Below the pieces are notes generated by a model, which was not told where the DNA came from, did no database searches, and saw only the letters and a program-made list of their open reading frames with translations. 64,000 bases of DNA from Actinomadura nitritigenes (GTDB lineage Bacteria > Actinomycetota > Actinomycetes > Streptosporangiales > Streptosporangiaceae), in assembly GCF_017573545.1 (NCBI RefSeq), contig NZ_JAGEOK010000004.1, positions 1 through 64,000 of the forward strand. Direction: 5' to 3'. Every line of letters starts with the position of its first letter. The first letter of the stretch is position 1. Positions 52,184-61,149 of this stretch are shown piece by piece. The position numbers were made by a program, and so were the translations under genes.

Positions 52184-53167
52184 TCAGCCGACCGGGACGC
52201 GGCGGTGGGCGCGCCGGTACTCGCTCGGGGTGACGCCGAGTTCGCGGGCGAAGTGGGTGCGGAGGTTCGGGGCGGTGCCGAGGCCGCATCTCTCGGCGAC
52301 GAGGTCGATGGAGAGGTCGGTCTCCTCCAGGAGCTCCCGGGCGCGGATGACGCGCTGGGCGAGGAGCCACTGGAGCGGGGTCGTCCCCGTCTCGGCGTGG
52401 AAGCGGCGGATGAGGGTGCGGCCGGTCAGCCCGGCGCGGGCCGCGAGGTCGGCGGTGGTGAGGGGGCGGTCGAGATGCGCCAGCGCCCACTGCAGGACGG
52501 GGCCGAGGCCGTCGTCGCGGCCGGACGGCGGCAGCGGGGTCTCGACGTACTGGGCCTGGCCGCCCGTGCGGTGCGGCGGGACGACCATCTGCCGGGCGAC
52601 GGCGTTGGCGACGTCCGCGCCGAGGTCCTGGCGGATGAGGTGCAGGCACAGGTCGATGCCGGCGCTGTTCCCGGCGCCGGTGAGCAGGTCGCCGTCGTCG
52701 ATGTAGAGGACGGACGTGTCGGCCTCGACGGACGGGAACCGCTCGCGCAGGACGGGCGCGTGCTTCCAGTGCAGCGCGGTGCGGCGGCCGTCGAGGAGGC
52801 CGGCGGCGGCGAGGACGAACGCGCCGGAGCAGAGCGACACGATGCGGGCGCCGCGCCGGTACGCGGCCCGGACGGCGTCGACGACCTGCGGCGACGGGTC
52901 GGCCAGCACGTTCCCGGTCGCCGGGACGATCACCGTGTCGGCGGTGTCGACGGCGTCCAGCCCGTGCGGGGCGACGATCTGGAACGCGCCGGGCATGTCG
53001 TCCTGGCCGGACGAGCCGCGCAGCCGGGACGAGCCCTCCGAGCAGAGCCGCACGTCGTACCAGGGGCCGGTGTGCGACGGGGGCGGCGAGCCGAACAGCT
53101 GGCAGGGGATGGCGACCTCGAAGATCGGTGCGCCGGGGACGACCAGGATCGCCAGGGTCCGCGTCAT
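52184..53167 (-). CDS. GlxA-family AraC regulator
   Basis: This 327-residue protein has an N-terminal DJ-1/PfpI-like domain (about 1-190; ILVVPGAPIFEVAIPCQLFG, VSLCSGAFVLAAAGLLDGRRTALHW with the nucleophile-elbow Cys) and a C-terminal AraC double HTH (about 220-322; LARAGLTGRTLIRRFHAETGTTPLQWLLAQRVIRARELLEE, VAERCGLGTAPNLRTHFARELGVTPSEYRR). It is divergent from an MFS exporter with 71 bp between starts, which it probably controls. Confidence 0.93.
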   Translation of the reverse strand: MTRTLAILVVPGAPIFEVAIPCQLFGSPPPSHTGPWYDVRLCSEGSSRLRGSSGQDDMPGAFQIVAPHGLDAVDTADTVIVPATGNVLADPSPQVVDAVRAAYRRGARIVSLCSGAFVLAAAGLLDGRRTALHWKHAPVLRERFPSVEADTSVLYIDDGDLLTGAGNSAGIDLCLHLIRQDLGADVANAVARQMVVPPHRTGGQAQYVETPLPPSGRDDGLGPVLQWALAHLDRPLTTADLAARAGLTGRTLIRRFHAETGTTPLQWLLAQRVIRARELLEETDLSIDLVAERCGLGTAPNLRTHFARELGVTPSEYRRAHRRVPVG

Positions 53168-53238
53168 GTCAGTAATCTATCGAATGCTGTCAATCCTGCC
53201 ACTCGTGACGGGCCCGGCCGCTCTCGATCATTGACGGC

Positions 53239-54675
53239 ATGAACGCACGGATGAAGGCCCGGCCGGCGAGCGTCCCGGCCCGGAAGGACGCGGGAGAGAC
53301 CGCCGGAGAGGCCGCCGCACCGGATGCGCGGCGGTGGCTCGTGCTCGCGGTCGCGTCGGCGGCGCAGTTCCTGGCGATCCTCGACCTGTTCGCGGTGAGC
53401 GTCGCGTTCCCGGCGCTGCGGCGCACGTTCGACGGCGCGCCGCTGCCTCAGGTGTCGTGGGTGCTGAACGCCTACACGATCGTGCTCGCGGCGCTGCTCG
53501 TCCCGGCGGGGCGGCTCGCCGACGACACGAGCCGCAAGAAGAGCTTCCTCGCCGGCATGGCGCTGTTCGGGGCCGCGTCGGTGGCGTGCGCGGTGGCGCC
53601 TACCCTGCCCGCGCTGGTCGCGGCGCGGGTCGTCCAGGCGGCGGCGGGCGCGGTGCTCGTCCCGACGTCGCTCGGGCTGGCGCTGCCCGCGTTCCCCAGG
53701 CGCGAGCACCCGACGGTGATGGGGATCTGGACGGCGGTGGCCGCGCTCGGCGGCGGCTGCGGGCCGGTGCTCGGCGGGCTGCTGCTGATGGCGGGCTGGC
53801 GCTGGATCTTCCTGATCAACGTGCCGGTGACGGCGGCGGCGATCCTGGCCGGCCGGCGGCTGCTGCCGGACACGCCGCCCAAGGCGCGGCAGCGGCTCGA
53901 CCTGCTCGGCTCGGCGCTGGTGCTGGGCGCGGCGACCGCTTTGACGGCACTGCTCGTCCAGGCGTCGGACTGGGGGTACGGGTCGGCGCGGACGGCCGGG
54001 TGCGCGGTCGCGGCGGCCGTGCTCGGGGCGCTGGCGGTCGCGCACATGCGGCGGCACCCGAACCCGGTGATCGGCCTCGACCTGTTCCGGCACCGGCCGT
54101 TCGCGGTCGCGGTGTACGGGGTCTTCCTCTACTACCTGGTGTTCGCGGCGACGCTGGTCGCGGCGACGCTGTTCTTCACGGGGGTGTGGCACTACCCGGT
54201 GGTCCGGGCGGGCGTGGGGATCGCGCCGATCCCGCTGTCGTGCATGGTGATGTCGCCGTTCTCCGGACGGATCGTCGGCCGGATCGGGGGGCGGGCGTCG
54301 GCGGTGCTGGGCGGGCTGGCGCTCGCGGCGGGCTGCGGCTGGTGGGCGGTGCTCGCGTCCGGCGAGCCGTCGTACCTGGTGATGTTCGTCCCGGGCGCGG
54401 TGCTGGTCGGGGTGAGCACGGCGCTGCTGCAGCCGCCGCTGTTCGGGTCGGCGGCGTCGCTGCCCGCGGAGCGGCTGTCGCTGGGCTCGGCGGTGCTGAT
54501 GATGGCGCGGCAGATCAGCTCGGCGCTCGGCGTCGCGGTGCTGACCGTGCTGCTCGGGAACGCGGCGCGCCCGTCGGTGGCGGACTTCCGGCACGGCTGG
54601 CTGTTCATGGTCGTCGCGGCGCTGCTCTCGGCACTGGTTTCCCGGCATTTCCGGACGGGTCACAATAATCAGTAG
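53239..54675 (+). CDS. DHA2-family MFS transporter
   Basis: This 478-residue transporter has 14 predicted helices: WLVLAVASAAQFLAILDLFAVSVAFPALRRTF (helix 1), PAGRLADDTSRKKSF (loop 2-3 motif) and CGPVLGGLLLMAGWRWIFLINVPVT (helix 5-6 region). It probably exports hydrophobic compounds in exchange for protons. The GlxA regulator is divergent. Unlike the DHA2 transporter at 8379, it has no long C-terminal tail. Confidence 0.92.
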   Translation: MNARMKARPASVPARKDAGETAGEAAAPDARRWLVLAVASAAQFLAILDLFAVSVAFPALRRTFDGAPLPQVSWVLNAYTIVLAALLVPAGRLADDTSRKKSFLAGMALFGAASVACAVAPTLPALVAARVVQAAAGAVLVPTSLGLALPAFPRREHPTVMGIWTAVAALGGGCGPVLGGLLLMAGWRWIFLINVPVTAAAILAGRRLLPDTPPKARQRLDLLGSALVLGAATALTALLVQASDWGYGSARTAGCAVAAAVLGALAVAHMRRHPNPVIGLDLFRHRPFAVAVYGVFLYYLVFAATLVAATLFFTGVWHYPVVRAGVGIAPIPLSCMVMSPFSGRIVGRIGGRASAVLGGLALAAGCGWWAVLASGEPSYLVMFVPGAVLVGVSTALLQPPLFGSAASLPAERLSLGSAVLMMARQISSALGVAVLTVLLGNAARPSVADFRHGWLFMVVAALLSALVSRHFRTGHNNQ

Positions 54676-54912
54676 AAATGCCATAAATGGGCTGGCCCGC
54701 TAGCCGGAATGCGCGGCCGACTATCCGGTTAGCGTTGCGAACGAAGGACAGCTCGGGCATAGTGGGTCCCGCACGTTCTCGCGTTTCTCCTCCCCGTCAA
54801 GACAGAAGATCCACCGGCCCCCGCCAAAGGCCACCGATTTTCCGGAAGAACGCGACATATGTGACCTGGGACCCGCCACCACCCGTTCGCGACCGCGCCG
54901 GAAGGCCCTTCG

Positions 54913-55260
54913 ATGCCCAGCGATCCCGCCCGCTCCCCGCTCGGCGACGACCGGCACGTCTGCTCCATGCCCGGATGCCGCCGCCCGTCCCGCTTCCAGA
55001 TCCGCCTGGAGACCGGCGGCGGCGCCCCGGCACCGGCCCGGAGTCCCCGGACTCCCGGCCGCGACGCGGCGCCCCGCACCGGCGACTCCTGCGGCAGGCA
55101 CCTCACCGACGTCGTCCAGGGCATGATCCACCGGTGCCGTGCGGGCTCCGGCGACTCGGGGCGGATCGTCGTGTACGCGACGCCGGAGGGCCGCCACCCC
55201 GAGGAGAACGAAACGCCCGGCCCCTTCGACCGGCTCGCGCTCGGGATCATCCCGATATGA
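54913..55260 (+). CDS. small protein with CX4C and CX2H pairs
   Basis: This 115-residue protein is not recognised. ATG with GGAAGG upstream supports it. Cys17-x4-Cys22 (CSMPGC) and Cys60-x2-His63 (CGRH) could bind zinc, separated by a Pro/Gly-rich insert. The C-terminus (GRIVVYATPEGRHPEE) looks like a beta hairpin. It is 90 bp upstream of the flavin monooxygenase gene, possibly in the same transcript. Confidence 0.65.
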   Translation: MPSDPARSPLGDDRHVCSMPGCRRPSRFQIRLETGGGAPAPARSPRTPGRDAAPRTGDSCGRHLTDVVQGMIHRCRAGSGDSGRIVVYATPEGRHPEENETPGPFDRLALGIIPI

Positions 55261-55350
55261 ACGCCGGCGGCCGTTGCCCGCAGCCGACGCCCTTCCGATA
55301 CTGGGCAAAGTCGGACACATGCGGACGAGGCCGGACGAAGGTGAATCTCG

Positions 55351-56448
55351 ATGGGATTCCAGCTTGGCTTGTTCTCCCCCAACACCGAATCGGGACTGGC
55401 GATAACCACGGTTCCGGAAAGGTGGCGGGCGACCTGGGACAACAATCTGCGCCTCGCCCGCCTCGCCGACGAGAGCGGGATCGACTTCCTGCTCCCCGTC
55501 GCCCGCTGGACCGACTGGGGGCCCCGCACCGACTTCCACCAGAGCGTCCTCGACCCGCTGGTATGGGCGTCCGGAATGCTCGCGGGCACGGAGCGCCTGC
55601 GCGTCTTCACCACGGTCCACACCGCGTTCCACCACCCGATCGTCGCCGCCAAGCAGCTCGCGACCGCCGACCACCTCAGCCGGGGACGCGTCGGGCTGAA
55701 CATCGTCGCGGGCTGGCACGCCCCCGAGTACGCGATGTTCGGCCTCACGCTCCCGGACGACCACGACACCCGGTACGCCTACGCGCAGGAGTGGTGGGAC
55801 ATCGTCCGGCGCATCTGGTCGAGCCCCGAGCCGTTCGACCACAACGGCACGTACTTCCACCTCCGGCGGGTCGTCGGCGCGCCGAAGCCGTACAACGGGC
55901 GGAGCCTGCCGGTGATCAACGCCGGGTCGTCCCGGCAGGGCCGGTCGTTCGCCGCCCGCAACGCCGACCGCGCGTTCACGGTCGTCGCGGGCCCCGAGGA
56001 CGGTGCGGAGGTCGTCGCGGCCATCCGCAAGGAGGCCGCGTCGCACGGCCGGGACGTCGGCGTCTTCACGCTGGGTCACGTCGTGTGCCGCCCCACGCGA
56101 GCCGAAGCGGAGGACTGGTTGCGCTACTACGCCGATGAGCACGCCGACTGGCCGGCGGTGGACGAGGTGATGCGCCTGCAGGGCCTGCACGCGCAGTCGT
56201 TCACGCCGGAGATGCTGCAGATCTACCGGGACCGGTTCGCCGCGGGCCACGGCAGCTGCCCGCTGGTCGGCGACCCCGACGACGTCGCCGCCGGGATCGC
56301 CGCGTTCGCCCGCGCGGGCTTCGACGGGATCGCGCTGTCCTTCCTCGACTACGCCGGCGAGCTGGGCTTCTTCGCCGCCGAGGTGATGCCGCGGCTGCGC
56401 GCCCGCGGCGTCCTGCCGCTGACCGCCGCGCCGGACGGCCCGCCATGA
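55351..56448 (+). CDS. LLM-class flavin-dependent monooxygenase (RutA/SfnG-like)
   Basis: This 365-residue luciferase-like TIM barrel has the family features LARLADESGIDFLLPVARW, RLRVFTTVHTAFHHPIVAAKQLATADHLSRGRVGLNIVAGWHAPEYAMFG and LPVINAGSSRQGRSFAARNADRAF. It is closest in wording to pyrimidine oxygenase RutA and dimethyl-sulfone monooxygenase SfnG. It needs reduced FMN from a separate reductase, which is not nearby. Its stop overlaps the ATG of an AraC regulator (ATGA), so the regulator is translated with it. Confidence 0.9.
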   Translation: MGFQLGLFSPNTESGLAITTVPERWRATWDNNLRLARLADESGIDFLLPVARWTDWGPRTDFHQSVLDPLVWASGMLAGTERLRVFTTVHTAFHHPIVAAKQLATADHLSRGRVGLNIVAGWHAPEYAMFGLTLPDDHDTRYAYAQEWWDIVRRIWSSPEPFDHNGTYFHLRRVVGAPKPYNGRSLPVINAGSSRQGRSFAARNADRAFTVVAGPEDGAEVVAAIRKEAASHGRDVGVFTLGHVVCRPTRAEAEDWLRYYADEHADWPAVDEVMRLQGLHAQSFTPEMLQIYRDRFAAGHGSCPLVGDPDDVAAGIAAFARAGFDGIALSFLDYAGELGFFAAEVMPRLRARGVLPLTAAPDGPP

Positions 56449-57539
56449 CCGCCGCCTCCGGACCGTGCCCGCGCGCGGGAGACGAACCGCCCCCGGGCGC
56501 CGAGGCCGGGCCGCCGCACGGCGCGGAGGGCGAACCGCCGCACGGCGCGGAGGGCGAGCCGCCGCTGTCGCCGTACCAACGGGTCGCCAGCGGCGACATC
56601 GACGTCCTGCACCGGACCGTCGAGCCGTACGCCGTCGGCCACGACCTGCGGCCCCGCGACCCCGGCCGCCCCCTCGACGGCCTGGTCAACGCGCTCGGCG
56701 TCGGCGCGGTCAAGCTCGTCTGGGTCCGCTACGGAGGCGGCGGCGTCATCGTCGACACCCCGCCGACCGAGGGCGCGTTCGCGCTGTGCGCGCCGATGGC
56801 GCCGATGGGCGTGGAGTACCGCCGGTCCGGCGGCCGCGCCACCGCGGCCGGCAGCCTCGTCGTCGCCCACGACGAGGCGATGCGGCTGACCCCGGACCCC
56901 CGGCGCGGCTGCCTGGTGATCGCGACGAGCACCGGCCGGCTCGCCGACCACCTCGGCGGCTTCCTCGGCCGCGAGTACGACCCGCCGCTGCGCTTCCACC
57001 CTGCGGACGGCCCGGCCCTCGCGCCCGCGTCCGTCGTCGAGCGGACGTGGCGGCACGTCTGCGCCGTCCTCGACGACAGCGCGGCGGCGGGCCTGCACCC
57101 CCTCGCGGCGCGCAGCCTGGAGGAGTCGCTGCTCACCGCGGTCCTGCTCGGCCTGCCGAACACCGCGACGCCCGAGCTGGCGGAGCCGCCCCGGCGCGTC
57201 CCGCACCATCTCGCCGGGTTCATCCGCGAATGGGTGGAGGCGCACCACCAGCGGCCGATCGGCGCGTCCGACATCGCGGCGGCGGCCGGGATCGGCGTCC
57301 GGCAGCTCCAGGCGATCTGCCGCGCCCAGTGGGGCCTCACCCCGACGCGGCTGCTGCGCGGCGTGCGGCTCGACCACGCCCGCGCGGCGCTCCGCTCGGC
57401 CGAGCCGGGCCGCCGGACGGTCTCGGACGTCGCCGCGGCCGCCGGCTACCTGCACATGAGCCGGTTCGCGGAGCACTACCGGCAGCGCTTCGGCGAGACC
57501 CCGACCGAGACCCTGAGACGAGCCGTCCCGCCCGCCTGA
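56445..57539 (+). CDS. AraC-family regulator
   Basis: This 364-residue regulator begins with a Pro/Gly/Glu-rich, repeat-containing N-terminus (about 1-40). A cupin-like sensor region follows (about 50-200), then an AraC double HTH (about 255-360): IGASDIAAAAGIGVRQLQAICRAQWGLTPTRLLRGVRLDHARAAL and TVSDVAAAAGYLHMSRFAEHYRQRFGETP. It is translationally coupled to the LLM monooxygenase and probably controls it in response to the substrate. Confidence 0.92.
   Translation: MTAASGPCPRAGDEPPPGAEAGPPHGAEGEPPHGAEGEPPLSPYQRVASGDIDVLHRTVEPYAVGHDLRPRDPGRPLDGLVNALGVGAVKLVWVRYGGGGVIVDTPPTEGAFALCAPMAPMGVEYRRSGGRATAAGSLVVAHDEAMRLTPDPRRGCLVIATSTGRLADHLGGFLGREYDPPLRFHPADGPALAPASVVERTWRHVCAVLDDSAAAGLHPLAARSLEESLLTAVLLGLPNTATPELAEPPRRVPHHLAGFIREWVEAHHQRPIGASDIAAAAGIGVRQLQAICRAQWGLTPTRLLRGVRLDHARAALRSAEPGRRTVSDVAAAAGYLHMSRFAEHYRQRFGETPTETLRRAVPPA
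56511..56565 (+). repeat. 24-bp in-frame tandem repeat in the AraC gene
   Basis: Two nearly identical 24-bp units and the start of a third encode PPHGAEGE repeats in the flexible N-terminus of the AraC protein. Confidence 0.8.
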
Positions 57540-57560
57540 CCCGCGGACCGGCACGCCTGC

Positions 57561-57640
57561 CCGCGTGACCACCTGACCGCGCGACCACCTGACCGCGCGA
57601 CCACCTGACCGCGTGACCACCTGACCGCGTGACCACGTGA
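57561..57640. repeat. five tandem 16-bp repeats
   Basis: Units begin at 57561, 57577, 57593, 57609 and 57625 and read CCGCG(T/C)GACCAC(C/G)TGA, with at most two differences. They lie in the intergenic region between the AraC gene and a small membrane protein gene. They may be binding sites in phase with about 1.5 helical turns, or a minisatellite. Confidence 0.85.
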
Positions 57641-57715
57641 CCCGCGGCCGTCCGGACGCGCGGCATCGACCTTGGTCGGTATCCCGCGCGCCCCCGCCCC
57701 GGCAGTCTCCACGGT

Positions 57716-57961
57716 ATGAACGACCCGAAGTCCTACGACGGCCTGTCCTCCTTCGTGTTCATGCTCGGCGTGTACACGGGCGTCGTGCCGTTCATCAGCA
57801 AGCTGTTCGGCTGGAAGCCGGACGGCCCGAAGCGGTTCCTGGTCATCGCGCTGCGGCTGCCGTCCCCCGCCTGGTGGATCGTGTCGCTCCTCGCGATCGG
57901 CGTCGCCTTCGCCCTGCTGTGCTGGATCGACACCGCGAAGAAGCGCCGCTTCCCCGGCTGA
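57716..57961 (+). CDS. small membrane protein
   Basis: This 81-residue protein has two likely transmembrane helices (SFVFMLGVYTGVVPFISKLF and WWIVSLLAIGVAFALLCWI) and a basic C-terminus (DTAKKRRFPG). The ATG has no strong ribosome site, but composition and hydropathy favour a real gene. Function unknown. It is convergent with the EphD-like gene (10 bp apart) and lies downstream of the 16-bp repeats. Confidence 0.65.
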   Translation: MNDPKSYDGLSSFVFMLGVYTGVVPFISKLFGWKPDGPKRFLVIALRLPSPAWWIVSLLAIGVAFALLCWIDTAKKRRFPG

Positions 57962-57971
57962 GCCGGAACCG

Positions 57972-59786
57972 TCAGGCGTGGCGGTCCTGGACGCCGGCGA
58001 GGAGGCGGTCTCCGGCGCGGCGGCCGAGGCGCGCGAGGGCCCGGTTCGCGGAGGGCGAGACGCGGGCGATGGTCCGCGCGACGTGCGCCTCGACCGCGAC
58101 CGGGACGACCGCCGCGTCCTGCCGGACGGCCCGCAGGATCGCCCGCGCGACCTTCTCCGGCGGGAAGCCGCGCCGCTCCACCGCGCGGCCCATCCGCTCG
58201 CGCAGCTCGGCGTCCACCGCCGGGGCCGTCCCGACGAACCGGGTCTGCCGGGTGATCGGGGTGTCGACCGCGCCGGGGCAGATCGCCGTGACGCCGATGC
58301 CGTAGCGCTCCATGTCCAGCCGGAAGCACTCGGCGAGCTGCAGCACCGCCGCCTTCGTCGCACCGTAGGCGGGCAGCTCCGGGCTCGGCGTGAACGCGGC
58401 CAGCGACGACACGATGACGATGTGGCCGCCCTCGCCGCGCTCGACCATCTGCCGCCCGAACAGCCGGGAGCCGCGGTACATGCCGTCGAGGTTGATGGAC
58501 CGGATCCGCGCCCAGTCCTCCTCCGGCGTCTCCAGCAGCGAGCCCGCGAGCGCGATGCCGGCGTTGTTGACGACGACGTCCGGAACGCCCCAGGTGTCCT
58601 TCACGTACCTGGCGAACCGCTCCATCGCCTCCGGGTCGGCGACGTCCACGCCGTAGACGTGGGCCTCGCCGCCCGCCGCGCCGATCTCGTCCACGGTCCG
58701 CTTGGCACCGCCCTCGTCGATGTCGGCGACGACGACGCGCGCCCCCGCGTCGGCGAACGCGCGGGCCGTCGCGCGGCCGATCCCGCTGCCCGCGCCCGTG
58801 ACGACGACGAGGTCGCCGCCGAACTCCTTGCCGGGCTCGGCGGCGGCCCGCGCGTGCGCGAGACCGGGCGTCTCGGGCCCGCCCTCGACATGCTCCACGA
58901 ACTCGGTGATCCAGCGGGCGACCAGGTCCGGGTGGCTGCGCGCCACCCAGTGCCCGGCCGGGGCGCGCCGCACGTACAGGTTCGGGACGACGCCGCGCGG
59001 CGACAGCAGCAGCGGCTGCGACCCGTACCGGTCCTTGATCGGGACGATCAGCTGGACGGGCACGTCGGTGCGCCCGTCGCCCTCGGAGGCGGCGCGGCGC
59101 TCCTGGGCGCCGCCGCGGCGGCGCCCCATGTTCGCGCGGTACAGGCCGAGCCCGTTGCGCGCGTCCCGCGCCAGCGTGGCGGCCGGATGCCCGGGGCGCG
59201 GCTCGGCGCCCTCCCGCAGCCGCAGCCCGCGCGCGAACCCGGCGGGCAGCAGCCGCGCCGCCACCTCGCCCGCGCGGGGCGCCATCAACACCGGCATGTA
59301 GACGCTGCGGCGCGCCTGCCCCAGCACCTCCCGCACCCCGCGCGGCCCGGACCGGACGGCGGTCCGCACCCAGCGGGCGAGATGCCGCCGGTCCGGGCCC
59401 GAGATCGAGGTGAACGAGGCGAACCGGCCCCGCAGCCGGCCGCCGATGACCGCCTCCCAGCCCTGCACCGACCCCCAGTCGTGGCCGACGAGGTGGACGG
59501 GCCGGTCCGCGCCGACGCCGTCCAGCACCGCCTCCAGGTCGCCCATCAGCGCGTCGAGGCCGTAGTCCAGCGGGTCGGACGGCGCGGACGAGCCGCCCGC
59601 GCCGCGCACGTCGTAGGTGATCACGCGGAACCGGCCGGCGAGGCGCTCGGCGACGTCGTCCCACATCGCGCCGGTGTCGGGGTAGCCGTGGACGAGGACG
59701 ACCACCGGCCGGTCGCCCTCCCCGCCCTCCCCGCGCTCCCGTACGGCCAGTTCGATCCCGCCCGACCTCACCCGCTGGTCCCGCAT
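57972..59786 (-). CDS. ephD: EphD-like epoxide hydrolase-SDR fusion
   Basis: This 604-residue two-domain protein has an N-terminal alpha/beta hydrolase (about 1-300; VLVHGYPDTGAMWDDV and nucleophile Asp103 in LVGHDWGSVQGWE, epoxide-hydrolase style). A short-chain dehydrogenase follows (about 320-600; VVTGAGSGIGRATARAFADAGARVVVADID, NNAGIA, YGATKAA). This order and length match mycobacterial EphD, reported to act on epoxy-mycolic acids. Here the substrate is unknown. Together with the Pks13-like cluster it hints at related long-chain oxygenated lipids, but the two loci are 40 kb apart. Confidence 0.9.
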   Translation of the reverse strand: MRDQRVRSGGIELAVRERGEGGEGDRPVVVLVHGYPDTGAMWDDVAERLAGRFRVITYDVRGAGGSSAPSDPLDYGLDALMGDLEAVLDGVGADRPVHLVGHDWGSVQGWEAVIGGRLRGRFASFTSISGPDRRHLARWVRTAVRSGPRGVREVLGQARRSVYMPVLMAPRAGEVAARLLPAGFARGLRLREGAEPRPGHPAATLARDARNGLGLYRANMGRRRGGAQERRAASEGDGRTDVPVQLIVPIKDRYGSQPLLLSPRGVVPNLYVRRAPAGHWVARSHPDLVARWITEFVEHVEGGPETPGLAHARAAAEPGKEFGGDLVVVTGAGSGIGRATARAFADAGARVVVADIDEGGAKRTVDEIGAAGGEAHVYGVDVADPEAMERFARYVKDTWGVPDVVVNNAGIALAGSLLETPEEDWARIRSINLDGMYRGSRLFGRQMVERGEGGHIVIVSSLAAFTPSPELPAYGATKAAVLQLAECFRLDMERYGIGVTAICPGAVDTPITRQTRFVGTAPAVDAELRERMGRAVERRGFPPEKVARAILRAVRQDAAVVPVAVEAHVARTIARVSPSANRALARLGRRAGDRLLAGVQDRHA

Positions 59787-59857
59787 CGGCGCTCCCTACC
59801 GTTCTTCGGGGGTTTGCCCGAGAACCTACGCCGATGAGGTTCGCTGTCCAGTGGCCC

Positions 59858-60388
59858 TCAGCGGACGGGCTGGCGGAGGATCGTGCGCGCCTTCGACTGG
59901 TCCGGCTCGTTCGGGTCGGACAGGTAGATCTCGTGGTGCAGGCCGTTCACCGCGAGGCCCTCCGCCTTCATCAGCGCGTCCATCTCGGCGAGGCTCGCGG
60001 GCTCGTCCGCGTACGGGCCGCGGTGCAGCATCTGCACGCACCGCCCGTCGGTGAACGTGACGCGCTGGACCCGCGCCGCCGCCGGCACCCCTTGCCTGAC
60101 CTCCGTGACGGCCGCCTCGATCGCGTCGACCTCGTCCGGCAGCCGCAGGAACAGGTGCCACCACCACTCCTCGCGCGGCACCTCGAACGGGGAGCGCTCG
60201 TCCTCCACCCACCAGCGGCCCTCCAGCGGGACCATCGGCGCGCCGAGCGCGCCCATCACCGCGTACAGCGCGCCGACGCTCGCCCCGTACGCCGCGCCGC
60301 CCGGCTCGCCGCGTCCGGTGACGGCCAGCCCCGACACCGGGCCGAACTCCGCGATCTCCGGCTTCTCCGCCGCCTCGTACCAGCTCAT
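59858..60388 (-). CDS. GyrI-like small-molecule-binding protein
   Basis: ATG 60388 with GGAGG upstream gives 176 residues. GyrI-like fold features are VSGLAVTGRGEPGGAAYGASVGALYAVMGAL, WWWHLFLRLPDEVDAIE, VQRVTFTDGRCVQMLHRGPYADEPASLAEMDALMKAEGLAV and HEIYLSDPNEPDQSKARTILRQPV. The start overlaps the MerR stop by 4 bp (ATGA). Stand-alone GyrI proteins bind or hydrolyse toxic small molecules; the MerR partner carries the same fold. Confidence 0.88.
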   Translation of the reverse strand: MSWYEAAEKPEIAEFGPVSGLAVTGRGEPGGAAYGASVGALYAVMGALGAPMVPLEGRWWVEDERSPFEVPREEWWWHLFLRLPDEVDAIEAAVTEVRQGVPAAARVQRVTFTDGRCVQMLHRGPYADEPASLAEMDALMKAEGLAVNGLHHEIYLSDPNEPDQSKARTILRQPVR

Positions 60389-61143
60389 CGGACATCCTCC
60401 AGTCGGATCAGCACCCGGGTCTCCAGGTGCTCGGGCGGCGTGCTCCCCGGGTCGTTCAGGTAGACCTCGCGGACCGGCCCCGCGGGCGCGTGCCCGTGGT
60501 CGCCGAACCAGGCCAGCACGCCGTGGACGGTGAGCGCGATCTCCTCGTACGGGCCGGTGTGCAGGGCCTGCGCGAACGCCCCGCCGGGCAGGACGTCCTC
60601 GCCGGACGCCGACTCCAGCGCCACCCGCACCTCGAACTCGTCGGCCATGTCCAGCGGGAACAGCCCGACGAGGCTCGGCGGCCCCTCGGCCGCCTGGAGG
60701 AGCCGGGCCACGCAGGCCCCGGTGGCCGCCGCGATCGTCGTCGGGGTCGCCGCCTCGCGCGCGACCCGCACCCTCCGCGCCGGCTCCTCGGCGACCGACA
60801 CCTCCGTCTCGGGCAGCCCCTCGGCCAGCACCCGGTCCAGGAGCCGCAGCGCGCGGCGCCGCCGCGCCACGTCCGCCTCCAGCCGGTCCCGCGCGTCCCG
60901 CAGCGCCGCCGCGCCCTGGCCCGCGAGGACGCGCGCCACCGCGGGAAGCGGGACGTCCAGCTCCCGCAGCATCCCGACCATCAGCGCGTCCCGCGCCTGC
61001 TCGGGCCGGTAGTACCGGTAGCCCGACGAGGGGTCGACCCATGCCGGGGCGAGAAGGCCCAGGTCGTCGTAATGCCGCAGCTGCTTGACGCTCAGCCGGC
61101 ACAGCCGCGCGAACCGCCCGATGGGCAAAAGATCGTTGCTCAC
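60385..61143 (-). CDS. MerR-family regulator with GyrI-like effector domain
   Basis: This 252-residue regulator has a MerR winged HTH (about 1-70; PIGRFARLCRLSVKQLRHYDDLGLLAPAWVDPSSGYRYYRPEQ), a coiled-coil linker and a C-terminal GyrI-like ligand domain (about 110-250; VRVREAATPTTIAAATG... HTGPYEEIALTVHGVLAWFGDHGHAPAGPVREVYLNDPG), as in BmrR. It starts at GTG 61143, six bases after a -10 hexamer, so the transcript is leaderless. It is coupled to the GyrI-like gene. Confidence 0.92.
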   Translation of the reverse strand: MSNDLLPIGRFARLCRLSVKQLRHYDDLGLLAPAWVDPSSGYRYYRPEQARDALMVGMLRELDVPLPAVARVLAGQGAAALRDARDRLEADVARRRRALRLLDRVLAEGLPETEVSVAEEPARRVRVAREAATPTTIAAATGACVARLLQAAEGPPSLVGLFPLDMADEFEVRVALESASGEDVLPGGAFAQALHTGPYEEIALTVHGVLAWFGDHGHAPAGPVREVYLNDPGSTPPEHLETRVLIRLEDVR

Positions 61144-61149
61144 GCCCTC

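Noticed and set aside
57561..57640. CRISPR array
   Set aside because: The 16-bp units are contiguous with no unique spacers and no cas gene is present.
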